Part shown: one piece after another, positions 25,513 through 34,519 of the stretch
How positions within the stretch are numbered: the stretch's first letter is position 1
Layout: each line of letters starts with the position of its first letter
NCBI GenBank assembly: GCA_022821585.1
Contig: JAJEDI010000053.1
Coordinates: 30,904-94,903, forward strand
Reading direction: 5' to 3'
Source of the DNA: Caldilineaceae bacterium
GTDB lineage: Bacteria; Chloroflexota; Anaerolineae; Caldilineales; Caldilineaceae
Length of the DNA stretch: 64,000 nucleotides
Position numbers and translations under genes: made by a program
Notes under the pieces: generated by a model
What the model was told of the DNA's origin: nothing
Database searches by the model: none
What the model saw: only the letters and a program-made list of their open reading frames with translations

Positions 25513-25987
25513 CTCCGACCTATATCTCCCGACGCGTCGTTGTAGAGCGCCTATCCCTGCTGAATCTCTGATCGGAGAGATAGAGCGGTTGCCCCTGCAC
25601 GACGAGGACGCCTTCTTTGCCGATAGCCGCAACGTCCATACAGCCGAGTCATGCCTGCGGCGTGCCCTGGAAGCCCTATTTGATATCGGGCGTCACATTT
25701 TGGGCAAAGGGTATGGCGTTCCTGTGGGGTCCTACAGAAATATCGCAACACAACTTGCGGAAAAGGAAGTCCTCAACAAAGGCGAAGAAAAAATCTTTGT
25801 TCAGATGGCAGGCTATCGAAATCGGTTGACTCATGTTTACCACGAAGTCAGCTCGGCGGAACTCTTTCAGGTCTGTGTCGAAGACTTAGGAGACTTGGCG
25901 TCTATATGCTCGGCCTATCAACGTTGGATTCGGTACAATCCACACAGGATCGATAATCCCCTGACCGATACCGATGGACAAGACTGA
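25509..25987 (+). pseudogene. HepT-like (DUF86) RNase toxin gene, frameshifted near 25568
   Basis: The C-terminal 132 residues are open from a TTG at 25589 and carry the HepT signature R-x4-H-x-Y as YRNRLTHVYHE (Arg codon at 25816, His at 25831). The expected N-terminal helix exists in another frame: GTG at 25509, overlapping the mntA stop, encodes MTPTYISRRVVVERLSLLNL and then stops at 25569. Adding one C near 25568 would fuse the two parts as ...LLNLLIGEIERLPLH..., exactly the family layout. Either a one-base deletion has inactivated it, a sequencing error is present, or a shorter protein starts at TTG. The 3' end overlaps the thioesterase start by 14 nt. Confidence 0.72.
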
Positions 25988-26420
25988 GTACGCCCCCTTT
26001 CCTCTCGACATCACCGTCCGTTTCGCTGAAACCGATCAGATGGGCGTCGTCCACCACAGCGAATACGTCGTCTGGTTCGAGGCCGGGCGCGTCGCTTGGA
26101 TGGCGGCCGCCGGGATGCCCTATACCGAGATCGCCGGCGCCGGCTACAACCTCGCCGTCACCGACCTGCAATGCCGTTACCGCAGTGCCGTCCGCTTCGG
26201 TGACGCCGTCCAGGTCATCACCCGCCTGGGATCGCTGCGCAGCCGTCAGGTCGAGTTCACTTACGAAATCCGCAACCCGCACACAGGGGCAGTTTACGCC
26301 GACGGCCACACGCGGCACATCTGCGTCGACGGCGATGGCCGCATGACGCGCCTGCCGGATTGGATTGCGCAACAGTTGACAAGAAACGTGGAGGGTGAAA
26401 CGAATACGGAAAAAGCTTGA
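25974..26420 (+). CDS. Hotdog-fold acyl-CoA thioesterase (YbgC/4-HBT family)
   Basis: A 148-aa hotdog protein that hydrolyses acyl-CoA thioesters. The active-site stretch near the N-terminus is VRFAETDQMGVVHHSEYVVWFE, with the conserved Asp of ETDQMG followed by the long hotdog helix (EYVVWFEAGRVAWM). Later strands include VQVITRLGSLRSRQVEFTYE. The ATG overlaps the end of the hepT frame, so it is probably in the same transcript. Physiological substrate unknown. Confidence 0.86.
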   Translation: MDKTEYAPFPLDITVRFAETDQMGVVHHSEYVVWFEAGRVAWMAAAGMPYTEIAGAGYNLAVTDLQCRYRSAVRFGDAVQVITRLGSLRSRQVEFTYEIRNPHTGAVYADGHTRHICVDGDGRMTRLPDWIAQQLTRNVEGETNTEKA

Positions 26421-26484
26421 CACTTCTGCAGTAGAATATTGCAGATCGATCGACGTCTGGCCTACTGACTGGAGGGAGACGTTT

Positions 26485-27021
26485 CTACCCCTGCGGCGTT
26501 TCCGCAGTAAAGGCCTCCCCCTCGGTCTCCAGGGGCGGCAGCTCCTCAAGACTGGTCAGCCCAAAATGCTGCATGAACTGGTCGGTTATCGCGTAGCGGA
26601 TTGGCCGGCCGGGCCCTTCTAAACGGTCGAACTCCTCCACCAGGCCCTGCTGCAGCAGATTACGCAGAACCCCGGAACAGTCTACACCCCGCACCGCCTC
26701 CACCTGCGCCCGCGTCACCGGATGTAGATAAGCGATGATGGCCAGTGTCTCAAGGGCCGGCGCGCTGAACTGCACCCGCAAATCCAGATTGAGAAAATCC
26801 TCCACGACCTGGGACGCGGAAGGGTTTGTCACAAGCAGGACGCGACCGTCGCGCCGCTGCAGGCGCAGCCCCCGATTCTCCTCCTCATACTCTTGCTGCA
26901 AGGCGGCCAGTGCTTTGGTCACCTCTACTTCAGGGCAGCCTGTCGCTTGGGCAAGCTGCGCCGGCGTAACCGGGTCCCCCGCCACGAACAGCAGGCTCTC
27001 CAGAAGGGCACTCAACTTCAC
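26485..27021 (-). CDS. scpB: Segregation and condensation protein B
   Basis: Winged-helix subunit of the SMC-ScpAB complex that organises the chromosome. Two winged helices are recognisable: [20 protein letters not shown] at the start and [20 protein letters not shown] with [17 protein letters not shown] in the middle. The frame is also open to a GTG at 27030. I prefer the GTG at 27021 because it overlaps the stop of the upstream gene as GTGA, which suggests translational coupling. That gives 178 aa, normal for the family. ScpA and SMC are not in the window. Confidence 0.92.
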   Translation of the reverse strand: MKLSALLESLLFVAGDPVTPAQLAQATGCPEVEVTKALAALQQEYEEENRGLRLQRRDGRVLLVTNPSASQVVEDFLNLDLRVQFSAPALETLAIIAYLHPVTRAQVEAVRGVDCSGVLRNLLQQGLVEEFDRLEGPGRPIRYAITDQFMQHFGLTSLEELPPLETEGEAFTAETPQG

Positions 27022-27584
27022 GCTTCCCACTCATCCTCAAAAGGCAGGTGGCGCATACGTACGTCCAGCTTGCCGAGCCGCAAACCCATATCCTCTTCAA
27101 TGATATCCCGCGTCGATTCCACCACCTCGTCCGTCTTCATCGGCACATCGATATTGGGCGCGGTCTCGACCTCCAACTGAATGTCAACCGCGTTGCCGCG
27201 GGATTTCACGTCCGGAAACACCGTAATCACATCGGCAAGCTGGTCCAGATGCCAGGTCAGGCGGCGGGCGATACTCTCCGTGTCCAATTCCACCGAGCTG
27301 CCTTTCACCGTCTTCATGCGCACCCCGCGCTGACGGTGGGGCCACAGCTCCAGCCACAATAGGCTGCCGAAAATGAGCACCGCGACGGAGCCCACGGCCA
27401 CCTGGCCGATCAGGTAATTCATGCTGTTCGCTTGCTGTTGCGCGCGCAAGAACTCCTGGACCACCGACAGACTGCCCGCGAGCGCACCAAAGGTACTGTC
27501 TGGAAATACCGCCGTATAGACAATGCCCGCCAGCAGCGCCAGCCAAAGCACTACGACGACGATTCGATTGAATACGTTGATCAC
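27018..27584 (-). CDS. AmaP-like alkaline-shock-response membrane anchor protein
   Basis: A 188-aa protein with two N-terminal membrane helices ([19 protein letters not shown] and [19 protein letters not shown]) and a soluble C-terminal region resembling the Asp23/AmaP family ([20 protein letters not shown], then [19 protein letters not shown]). In Gram-positive bacteria AmaP anchors Asp23 at the membrane. Here no Asp23 gene is adjacent. It starts at a GTG and its stop overlaps the scpB start. Envelope-stress function is inferred from the family. Confidence 0.7.
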   Translation of the reverse strand: MINVFNRIVVVVLWLALLAGIVYTAVFPDSTFGALAGSLSVVQEFLRAQQQANSMNYLIGQVAVGSVAVLIFGSLLWLELWPHRQRGVRMKTVKGSSVELDTESIARRLTWHLDQLADVITVFPDVKSRGNAVDIQLEVETAPNIDVPMKTDEVVESTRDIIEEDMGLRLGKLDVRMRHLPFEDEWEA

Positions 27585-27747
27585 GTCCGGTTTCGGGCCC
27601 GAAATACACTCACTTGTTTCCGGTTGTCCGTTCGTCAGGCGAAAGAGGAAGGACTACTGGAAACCTAACGCCTGTTTTCAGCGATGTATAGGACTTTCAC
27701 TTCCTTCGATTATACATTACAGCGATATGCGCCGCGAAGCAAAAGAT

Positions 27748-30720
27748 TTAGTGTTTCCTCCTCCACGTGTGGACGAAAGTCAACGACGCCAGCACCAACC
27801 AGAGCACCCCACCCGCCAGGCTGACCCCCAGACCGGTCCGCCAGGCAGTCGGCATGTACGAGAATACGACCTCGCTCTCCCCGGCCGGCACCGGAACCCC
27901 GCGAAACAGAACATTGGTCGGAACGACATCTACCGCCTCACCGTCGACCGCGGCGCGCCAGCCGGGATAATAAGCATCCTTCAATACGAGAAACCCCGGC
28001 CGTTCGGAGCTTACGCGAATAACGACCCGCTCGGGCGCGTACGAGATGATTGACGCCTCCCCTCCGGCGGTCGGCGCTCCGCCCAGGTCCGCAAGCCCCC
28101 AATCAGCAACCGACTCGGCCGTGGCCTCGACGACCGCCGGCTGAGCGACGCCGGCCGGTGCAATGTCCCCCAGCACTGTAACCGCCTCGTCAAGGGATGA
28201 CACCTGAAGCACTCTCTCGACCAGTTGCGCCCGCCCGCTGCCTTCGAGCCGCTCGTAGATTTTGACGTCGCCGCTGTGTACGCGCTGAAAGCTGCCCCTA
28301 TCGCTGGGAAGCAGCGGCACGAACGTATTGGTGCGCTCGTCGATGAGGGTAACCGCCTGCACCGCCAGCCCGGTGGATGTAGGACCTTCCACCATTGTTA
28401 TCTCCAGCTGCTCCGGACGTGCAGCTTCCGGTAGCGCAAAGCGAGCCAGGTACTCCTCCTGCCCGCTATCCCCGTCACGAAAAACGACGGAAACGTCCCC
28501 GCTGCCGGCAATCGCTGACTGCGGTCCCGTCGCTTCAATGGCGCCTCCCCCACTGCCTGTGAGCAACCTGCCAATGGCGAGACGCTCACCACCAACCAGC
28601 GCAGTTACTTCCGCCACGGGCTGTTCTGTGGTTTCAGCTTGAGGCACGTCCGAGTCCGAGATTACAAAGCCGACGACGGCCACCGCGGTCGCCTCGAAAC
28701 TGTGGGGCACCTCAACCGTCAGTCGAGTCCCGCCTCCAGACCCTTCACCAACCGAACTGCTTGCGCCATTACCGTCGAGAATCGCACCGATCTGACGGTC
28801 GTAATAGACGCCGTCGAACCACAGATCACGTACCTTGTCGGTAACGACAAAGCGGGCGTCCATCAGGTCGAGAATGTGGCCGCCTGGAATGGTTTGCAAC
28901 TGCTCGCGTACGCGGCCGTCAGGCACCAGCTCATCCGGCGGAATCAGCAACGACAGAAAGGCGTTGTAACGCTGCAGCGGCAGCACGCCGCCATCGAATC
29001 CGTCCACAGTGGGGATGCGCCACAGCAGAGACAGGTTCGGCGCCAGGATCTCATGAGACTTGAGCGCGATGATGAACTCTGTGAAAGCGGCCTCGCTGAC
29101 CTGTGGCCGCACGCCGCCGCGCAGAATGCGCTGCCAGTCGGACATGTCTCCCGGGTCGAACGTGATGTCGCTGATGCTGAGCAGCCTCCCCGCAGCCGCC
29201 GGATGAAGCGCACGCCTCGGCTCCGTCAGCAGGTGGGCGGGCGCGGTCCGCACGTCGTAGACAGCCTGGGGCGCGGTCGGCTGCGTATGCGGCAGCCCGC
29301 GCGCGGCCAGAAGCAGATCGAACGCCAGGACCGCGAGCAGCACCGCGCCGGCGGCACGCAATAAGCCCAATGAGACCGCCTTTCTGCCGATGGCGCCTCC
29401 CAACCTGCGCCATATCCATTCCACCCCGACCCCTGCCAGTACAGCCATACCCAGCGTATAGAGCATCATCCAGCGGGCCGGAGTACGGAAAAGGTCGAAG
29501 CCGGGGATCACATAGTAGAAGAGGAATGAAAACGGGTTCCAGCGACCCATAGCCAGGAACAGGCCCAGACCGGCGAAAAAGAGCCCACACAGAGCAGCCA
29601 GTGGCCAGTGACCCACTGTCCAAAGCCGCCTTCCGGCCGCCGGCTGAAGACGACTCACCACCGCGACCAGGGCAAGGGCCAGCCCCACCGCGCCCACATA
29701 GGCAACAAACTCTGTGTAACCGAGGGTAGAAAAAACAACGCGTAGATCGCGCAGGCCATATGAAGGCAGCAGCGTCCAGTGTAGCAGTAACGGGCGCAAA
29801 CTGAAGCTGGTCACATCCACATAGCTAAGCCCGCCGCTCCGCAGCCCCAGCCTGCTCAATTCCAGCGTAGGCAACAGTTGGGCTGCGGCGAGCAGGACGC
29901 CCAGCACGACCCCCAGTACGTAGATGACGTAGGAGGCGGCAACGTGACCAAGCCCGCGCGCATAAGATTGCAAACTCGTCGCCAGCAGCCATGCACCCAC
30001 ACCAAACAGATTGATATAGGTCGTCTGCGTATGGCCGGCCAGCAAAGTGAGCGCCACAAACAAGGCGAAGGGCAGGAGCAAAGCCGCGTAACGCCAGGCT
30101 TGAGAAGCAAAACGCGAGGAGCCGGTAACCCCCTCTCTCTCCTCACTTCTCTTCGCTCTTTCCTCCGACGCCCACCGCCCTTCCAACGCCCACAGGAGCC
30201 ACGGCAGCCAGGCTGCGCCGTTCATCTGGTTGATATGCCCCAGCAGTCCGCCGTAGAAACCGCTCCCCGCCAGCACAAGTCCGGTGCCCACCGCGGCCGG
30301 CCACCCCATTCCCCAGCGCCGCATCAGCGCAAAGCCGCCCAGCGCCAGGATCCAGGCGTGGATGGCGCCGCTCCAGTAGAGTTGCCGCGTCACCGGCAGC
30401 CAGCTTAACGGCCAGTGTAAGGGATAGAGCGTCGCGGCCTGCGGATTGGCAAGGAATGGCGCACCCATGAAGATGTACGGGTTCCAGAAAGGAATCCTGC
30501 CCGCGCGCAGCGAGGCGGCTGCATAGTCGCGGTAGGGATAGAAGTAGTGGAGGATGTCGCCGCTGGCCAGTACTCGATCCGTAAACAGCAGTCGGTAAAA
30601 GAGCAGCAGGACGAAGAAAGCCAGGATCGACGCGGCCGACAGGGGTAGTAGGATGCGGCGAATCGAACTGCTGCGGCTACTGATCAGAAACACCGCAATC
30701 CAATGTCCACCGGTGCTCAA
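27748..30720 (-). CDS. YfhO-family membrane protein (GT-C-like, glycan modification)
   Basis: Large (990 aa) multi-spanning protein of the bacterial YfhO family, thought to transfer sugars from lipid carriers to envelope polymers. It shows the family's N-terminal loop (DILHYFYPYRDYAAASLRAG, then FWNPYIFMGAPFLANPQAA), with the GT-C-type acidic residues expected there. About a dozen helices follow up to residue ~470, then a long extracytoplasmic part. The C-terminus has the typical beta domain (DAYYPGWRAAVDG, then VLFRGVPVPAG) and one last helix. The TTG start overlaps the stop of the GT2 gene, arguing that the polyprenyl-phosphate sugar made by the GT2 feeds this enzyme. Confidence 0.85.
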   Translation of the reverse strand: MSTGGHWIAVFLISSRSSSIRRILLPLSAASILAFFVLLLFYRLLFTDRVLASGDILHYFYPYRDYAAASLRAGRIPFWNPYIFMGAPFLANPQAATLYPLHWPLSWLPVTRQLYWSGAIHAWILALGGFALMRRWGMGWPAAVGTGLVLAGSGFYGGLLGHINQMNGAAWLPWLLWALEGRWASEERAKRSEEREGVTGSSRFASQAWRYAALLLPFALFVALTLLAGHTQTTYINLFGVGAWLLATSLQSYARGLGHVAASYVIYVLGVVLGVLLAAAQLLPTLELSRLGLRSGGLSYVDVTSFSLRPLLLHWTLLPSYGLRDLRVVFSTLGYTEFVAYVGAVGLALALVAVVSRLQPAAGRRLWTVGHWPLAALCGLFFAGLGLFLAMGRWNPFSFLFYYVIPGFDLFRTPARWMMLYTLGMAVLAGVGVEWIWRRLGGAIGRKAVSLGLLRAAGAVLLAVLAFDLLLAARGLPHTQPTAPQAVYDVRTAPAHLLTEPRRALHPAAAGRLLSISDITFDPGDMSDWQRILRGGVRPQVSEAAFTEFIIALKSHEILAPNLSLLWRIPTVDGFDGGVLPLQRYNAFLSLLIPPDELVPDGRVREQLQTIPGGHILDLMDARFVVTDKVRDLWFDGVYYDRQIGAILDGNGASSSVGEGSGGGTRLTVEVPHSFEATAVAVVGFVISDSDVPQAETTEQPVAEVTALVGGERLAIGRLLTGSGGGAIEATGPQSAIAGSGDVSVVFRDGDSGQEEYLARFALPEAARPEQLEITMVEGPTSTGLAVQAVTLIDERTNTFVPLLPSDRGSFQRVHSGDVKIYERLEGSGRAQLVERVLQVSSLDEAVTVLGDIAPAGVAQPAVVEATAESVADWGLADLGGAPTAGGEASIISYAPERVVIRVSSERPGFLVLKDAYYPGWRAAVDGEAVDVVPTNVLFRGVPVPAGESEVVFSYMPTAWRTGLGVSLAGGVLWLVLASLTFVHTWRRKH

Positions 30721-31487
30721 TCCCTGAAACGGTACTTGATCAGCGTGGCAATGGCCGTAAACCCATCCCGCCAGGTAAGCTTCTTGCCTTCATGGAACTG
30801 GCGCCCGTTGTAGCTGATAGGCGTTTCAAAGATCGGGAAGTTGCGCTTGAGGATTTTGGCCGTCAGTTCGGCTTCGATTTCGAACCTCTGGCTGTGGAGG
30901 GTCATCCCTTCGATTACGCCCCGCCGAAAGCACTTGTAGCAGGTCTCCATATCGGTCAGGACGGTGCCGTAAAGCAGGTTTGTAAACCAGGTGACGCCTT
31001 TATTGCCAATCGTGTGCGCAAGACTCATCGCCGCACGCGGGCCGCCGAGAAAGCGACTGCCGTAGACAACATCGGTGCGCCCCTCCAGAATGGGGGCGAG
31101 AAGCCTGACATAGTCTCCAGGATTGTATTCCAGGTCGGCGTCCTGAACAACGTAAATCGCGCCGGTCGCAGCCTCAAAACCAGTGCGCAAAGCCGCTCCC
31201 TTGCCGCCGTTGCGTTCATGATAGATGATTCGCAGATCTTCCGGCTTTTCCCCCTGTAAGCGGGCCAGTATATCCCGTGTGCCGTCGGTGGAGCCGTCAT
31301 CAACGATGATGATCTCCTTTTCCAATTGGATGGGATTGCCGTTCAAATCCGTCGCGCCGTCGGCACTGACTGCAAGGTCGACCGCGCGCACGCGGCGGAT
31401 TATCTCCTCCAGTGTGCCGATTTCGTTGTAGACCGGCATGATGATCGAAAGTCGCGTCTCAGACGGCGCGTCAGGGGATGATTTCAT
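30717..31487 (-). CDS. GT2-family glycosyltransferase (dolichol-phosphate mannosyltransferase-like)
   Basis: Probably makes a polyprenyl-phosphate monosaccharide. The 256-aa GT-A domain shows LSIIMPVYNEIGTLEEIIR, IIVDDGSTDGTRDIL, the acidic metal motif in VVQDADLEYNPGDY, and FEIEAELTAKILKRN with PISYNGRQFHEGKKLTWRDG, typical of DPM1/GtrB-like enzymes. It has no C-terminal membrane helices, so it is the short soluble form. It overlaps the YfhO gene by four bases. Confidence 0.92.
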   Translation of the reverse strand: MKSSPDAPSETRLSIIMPVYNEIGTLEEIIRRVRAVDLAVSADGATDLNGNPIQLEKEIIIVDDGSTDGTRDILARLQGEKPEDLRIIYHERNGGKGAALRTGFEAATGAIYVVQDADLEYNPGDYVRLLAPILEGRTDVVYGSRFLGGPRAAMSLAHTIGNKGVTWFTNLLYGTVLTDMETCYKCFRRGVIEGMTLHSQRFEIEAELTAKILKRNFPIFETPISYNGRQFHEGKKLTWRDGFTAIATLIKYRFRD

Positions 31488-31547
31488 AGTATGGACGTCG
31501 CTCGTGACCGCTCACGCCAAGGATGGGCCCCGGTCACAAGTGTCAGG

Positions 31548-32129
31548 CTATTCACCGGCCTGATGGGCCAGAATGATCGCTTCGGCCACAGCCTTCATAG
31601 GCTTGCGGTTGTTCATACTCATCTTCTGAATTCGCCGGAAGGCTTCGGCTTCATTCATGTTCTGCAGCTGCATCAGTATGCCTTTCGCGCGCTCAACCGC
31701 TTTTCTGGTCTCGAGCGTCTCCTTCAGGTCATCTATCTCGTTTTCCAAAGTTCGAAACTCACCGAAACGCGCCAGGGCTACCTCGATCGCAGGGGTCAAA
31801 TCGTTTTCGCGGAACGGCTTGACCAGATAGCTCGCTACACCGGCCTCCTTGGCGCGTTGAACCAACTCCTGCTGGCTGTACGCACTCAAAAGCAGCACCG
31901 GGGCCAAGCGCTCCTCTGTCAGGACGCGGGCGGCCTCAATGCCATCCACGTCCGGCATCTTGATATCCATGATCACGATGTCCGGCCGCAACTCCCAACT
32001 GAGGTTGATAGCGCTTTGGCCGTCACCGGCTTCGCCTACAACCAGGTAGCCCAGGTTGGTGAGCATCTCCCGCAGGTCCATCCGAATGAGGGATTCATCG
32101 TCGGCAATGATTATGCGCGTACGCTCCAC
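31548..32129 (-). CDS. Response regulator with ANTAR RNA-binding output (PdtaR-like)
   Basis: Receiver domain (1-120) with acidic pair D10/D11 in IIIADDES, phospho-acceptor D55 in IVIMDIKMPD, the Ser of LLLSAYSQ and the Lys of LVKPF. A coiled linker (EFRTLENEIDDLKETLETR) leads to a C-terminal ANTAR domain (KAVERAKGILMQLQNMNEAE). ANTAR proteins bind twin-hairpin RNAs and antiterminate transcription or block ribosomes, so this regulator should act on RNA. The kinase gene lies 128 nt upstream on the same strand. No obvious twin-hairpin target was found by eye. Confidence 0.92.
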   Translation of the reverse strand: MERTRIIIADDESLIRMDLREMLTNLGYLVVGEAGDGQSAINLSWELRPDIVIMDIKMPDVDGIEAARVLTEERLAPVLLLSAYSQQELVQRAKEAGVASYLVKPFRENDLTPAIEVALARFGEFRTLENEIDDLKETLETRKAVERAKGILMQLQNMNEAEAFRRIQKMSMNNRKPMKAVAEAIILAHQAGE

Positions 32130-32257
32130 AGTTTAACCCTTTCCCGGTCGCCACATGCGAAGAATCCGGAGTCGGTGGCTGGCGACAATGCCGGCGTCTA
32201 GAGGTTCACAGTCGATGGTTGGTGCCTCTGCTGGTCTCTGTCCACCGGTTGCATCTG

Positions 32258-33895
32258 TTAGGCTACGACAGATTCTATGTTGATCGAACGTTTTGGAAAA
32301 GTAACAATCGCGCGGGTGCCTCTGTGCGCGCTTTCGGCAGCGTCAGTGCCGTCGCCGTTCACCTGTTCAAAGAGCAGATTGCCTTTCAAGTCATCCGTGA
32401 CCAGTGTATGAACAATCTGCAAACCCAAACTGTGGCTCTCATCCGGATCGAAGTCGGAAGGCAGCCCCAACCCGTTGTCCAGCAACGAAATACGTACCTC
32501 ATCGCCAAGGTCTTCGAGCGCAATGCGGATTTCGCCTCTGTGACGGTCCCGCAGACCATGTTCCATCGCGTTCATCAGCAGTTCGTTGACAACGAGCGCA
32601 GAGGCTGTGGCCTGGCTGGCTGGAAGACGGATATTCGGCCCCTCCAATGAAATCTCCACCTTCTGTCCTGGGTTGACCGTGACCTGTTGGGTCTGTCCCA
32701 GAATGCGCTGGCATACGTCGCGGATGTTAATCGGGCGGTGTTCATCCTGGCTCAAGTATTCGTGAATCACCGACATACTCAGGATGCGGTTGACTGCGTC
32801 GGTGAGCTGTTGCTGGCCTTCTCCGTCCTGGTATCGCCGGCTCTGAATGCGCAACATGGCCGCAATCGTCTGCAAATTGTTCTTTACCCGGTGATGCACT
32901 TCCTGAATCATCGCCGATTTGACTTTGAGCTCGCGCTCGCGCTGCACCGTCTCCGTGGCATTGTGCACCAGCACCATTACGCCGTCGACCTGCGGCGCGT
33001 CCTCCGTCGGCACCGGGTTCGTCCACGGCAGTTGGCGGCGCACGCGGCGCTGCATCTGGTAGAAGGCGCCGCGTGGCGCACGCAGCGGGATTGCAGTGCG
33101 TACCCAGACGCGACCGTCCTCGCTCTCGTGGCGCGTCTGCACACAGCAGTTGGCCTGCATCGCCTGGCTCACAATCTCTTCGTCCGCATCTTCCAGATCA
33201 GAAACTGGAGCACGCCGCATGTCCGCCACAAGGCCGATTGAGCGAAACAGGTTCATGACGATGCCGCTCATGTAGCTGATGCAGAAATGCTCATCTACCA
33301 GGTAGATTCCGTCCAGACTGCCGAACCCGCCTGAGATTTGGGCCGTCTCGATCGCACCCTGCACCGCCATCCTTTGCAGCCAGCTCACGGCATTGCGGAA
33401 TGGCCGCTCGCGCCGTCGGTGCCGCTCATACTCAATCAGATTCGTCTCGATGAGCAGAGCCGCAATCGCCTGATTGACAGCGTTGTGAACGGTGTAAACC
33501 TGCTGGATAACCGGGGCGCCGCTGCTGGTGCGTTCCGGGGGAATCTTGCTCTCTGCCATCCTGTCTCTGCGGTCTTCCATCAGGGCTCGATGAACCGTTG
33601 GCTGGGCAGTAAATGTGTAAGTGCGCCCGGTCATGTCATCCCGGTAGATGGAAGAAAGCGAATGGGGCGCTGCGTGCTGGCCAACCAGGATCTGACCAAC
33701 TGGGACGCGTTGCATAGCAGGTGACTCGATGAACTCAATGTGTGAGGGGGATTCTTCTTGGGGATCCATCAAACAGCAGAGCATTACGTCAGAACGGCTG
33801 ACGTCGGCCGTGATGGCCAGACCGGCTTCGATCCGATATAGCAGCGCGATATCGCGCTCGGTCAATGAGGAACAGGAGTTGACCCGGCTATCCAT
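32258..33895 (-). CDS. PdtaS-like sensor histidine kinase (HisKA_2)
   Basis: Cytoplasmic sensor kinase of 545 aa without membrane helices. The N-terminal sensor half includes a stretch like the histidine-kinase N-terminal domain (HNAVNQAIAALLIETNLIEY) and a PAS-like domain around DGIYLVDEHFCISYMSGIV. The dimerisation box is EVHHRVKNNLQTIAAML (first His at 334), diagnostic of HisKA_2. The ATPase follows with NELLMNAMEHGL and LLDNGLGLP. Together with the ANTAR regulator it forms a two-component pair of PdtaS/PdtaR type. The signal sensed is unknown. Confidence 0.92.
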   Translation of the reverse strand: MDSRVNSCSSLTERDIALLYRIEAGLAITADVSRSDVMLCCLMDPQEESPSHIEFIESPAMQRVPVGQILVGQHAAPHSLSSIYRDDMTGRTYTFTAQPTVHRALMEDRRDRMAESKIPPERTSSGAPVIQQVYTVHNAVNQAIAALLIETNLIEYERHRRRERPFRNAVSWLQRMAVQGAIETAQISGGFGSLDGIYLVDEHFCISYMSGIVMNLFRSIGLVADMRRAPVSDLEDADEEIVSQAMQANCCVQTRHESEDGRVWVRTAIPLRAPRGAFYQMQRRVRRQLPWTNPVPTEDAPQVDGVMVLVHNATETVQRERELKVKSAMIQEVHHRVKNNLQTIAAMLRIQSRRYQDGEGQQQLTDAVNRILSMSVIHEYLSQDEHRPINIRDVCQRILGQTQQVTVNPGQKVEISLEGPNIRLPASQATASALVVNELLMNAMEHGLRDRHRGEIRIALEDLGDEVRISLLDNGLGLPSDFDPDESHSLGLQIVHTLVTDDLKGNLLFEQVNGDGTDAAESAHRGTRAIVTFPKRSINIESVVA

Positions 33896-34094
33896 CTCTG
33901 ATTGTGGGCTTCTCTATGCCCTTCAAAGCAGCGTCCCTGCCGCTTTCGTACTCAATAATCACCGCGGGATAAAAAATGCCGTCGTAGAATAAACCTGTTC
34001 CCGACGGCAAGTTACAAGACGTACATAAATTGGCAGACTAGTCGGACCACCGGGGCCAGACGGTAATGTGACGGCTCGACCATACTGCGAACTA

Positions 34095-34169
<75 letters not shown>

Positions 34170-34181
34170 AAAGTGTGCAAA

Positions 34182-34211
34182 AGTATAACGCATGTTGAAA
34201 TTAAAGGGCAA
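34182..34211 (-). promoter_or_regulatory. Promoter of tRNA-Pro
   Basis: On the minus strand TTGCCC (34206-34211), an 18-nt spacer and TATACT (34182-34187). Transcription would begin a few bases before the 5' end of the tRNA. Confidence 0.62.
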
Positions 34212-34519
34212 ATCGGTCTGTCGGCAGTTGGACGACGTGGCATCCACTGCCGTCCTCCGGCCACTCACCACCCAAATCAGATCAAGTTTTCCGGACACTC
34301 CTTCCGCTGGTGTCTTCTTGCTCCGATTTCAATTCAGGCAACCGACCGTCCCATGGCATCGCCAAAGGCCAGTCGCTATCCCAGCCTCTCTTCGCAGCCG
34401 CCCGACAATTCGGCAATCCTCCGTTGGATTTCGTCCCGCGCCAGTTCTCGAATACCTGTCGATTCTCGAGTCGGCAACTTGGGTGGGCGCCTTTCCCTGT
34501 TCCCTGTTGCTCCGTGGCC
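34212..34519. other. Intergenic region, nothing recognised
   Basis: 308 bp between the tRNA promoter and the end of the next PhyH gene. Short open frames here are low-complexity and unsupported. Confidence 0.4.

Noticed and set aside
25566..25571. TGA in the HepT leader as selenocysteine or as a programmed frameshift site
   Set aside because: The frame meets another stop (TAG) four codons later, no SECIS-like hairpin follows, and there is no slippery heptamer; a one-base indel explains it better.
24406..25632. 408-aa open frame on the minus strand
   Set aside because: Antisense to lpdA and the mntA-like gene, both of which have clear family motifs; no recognisable domain.
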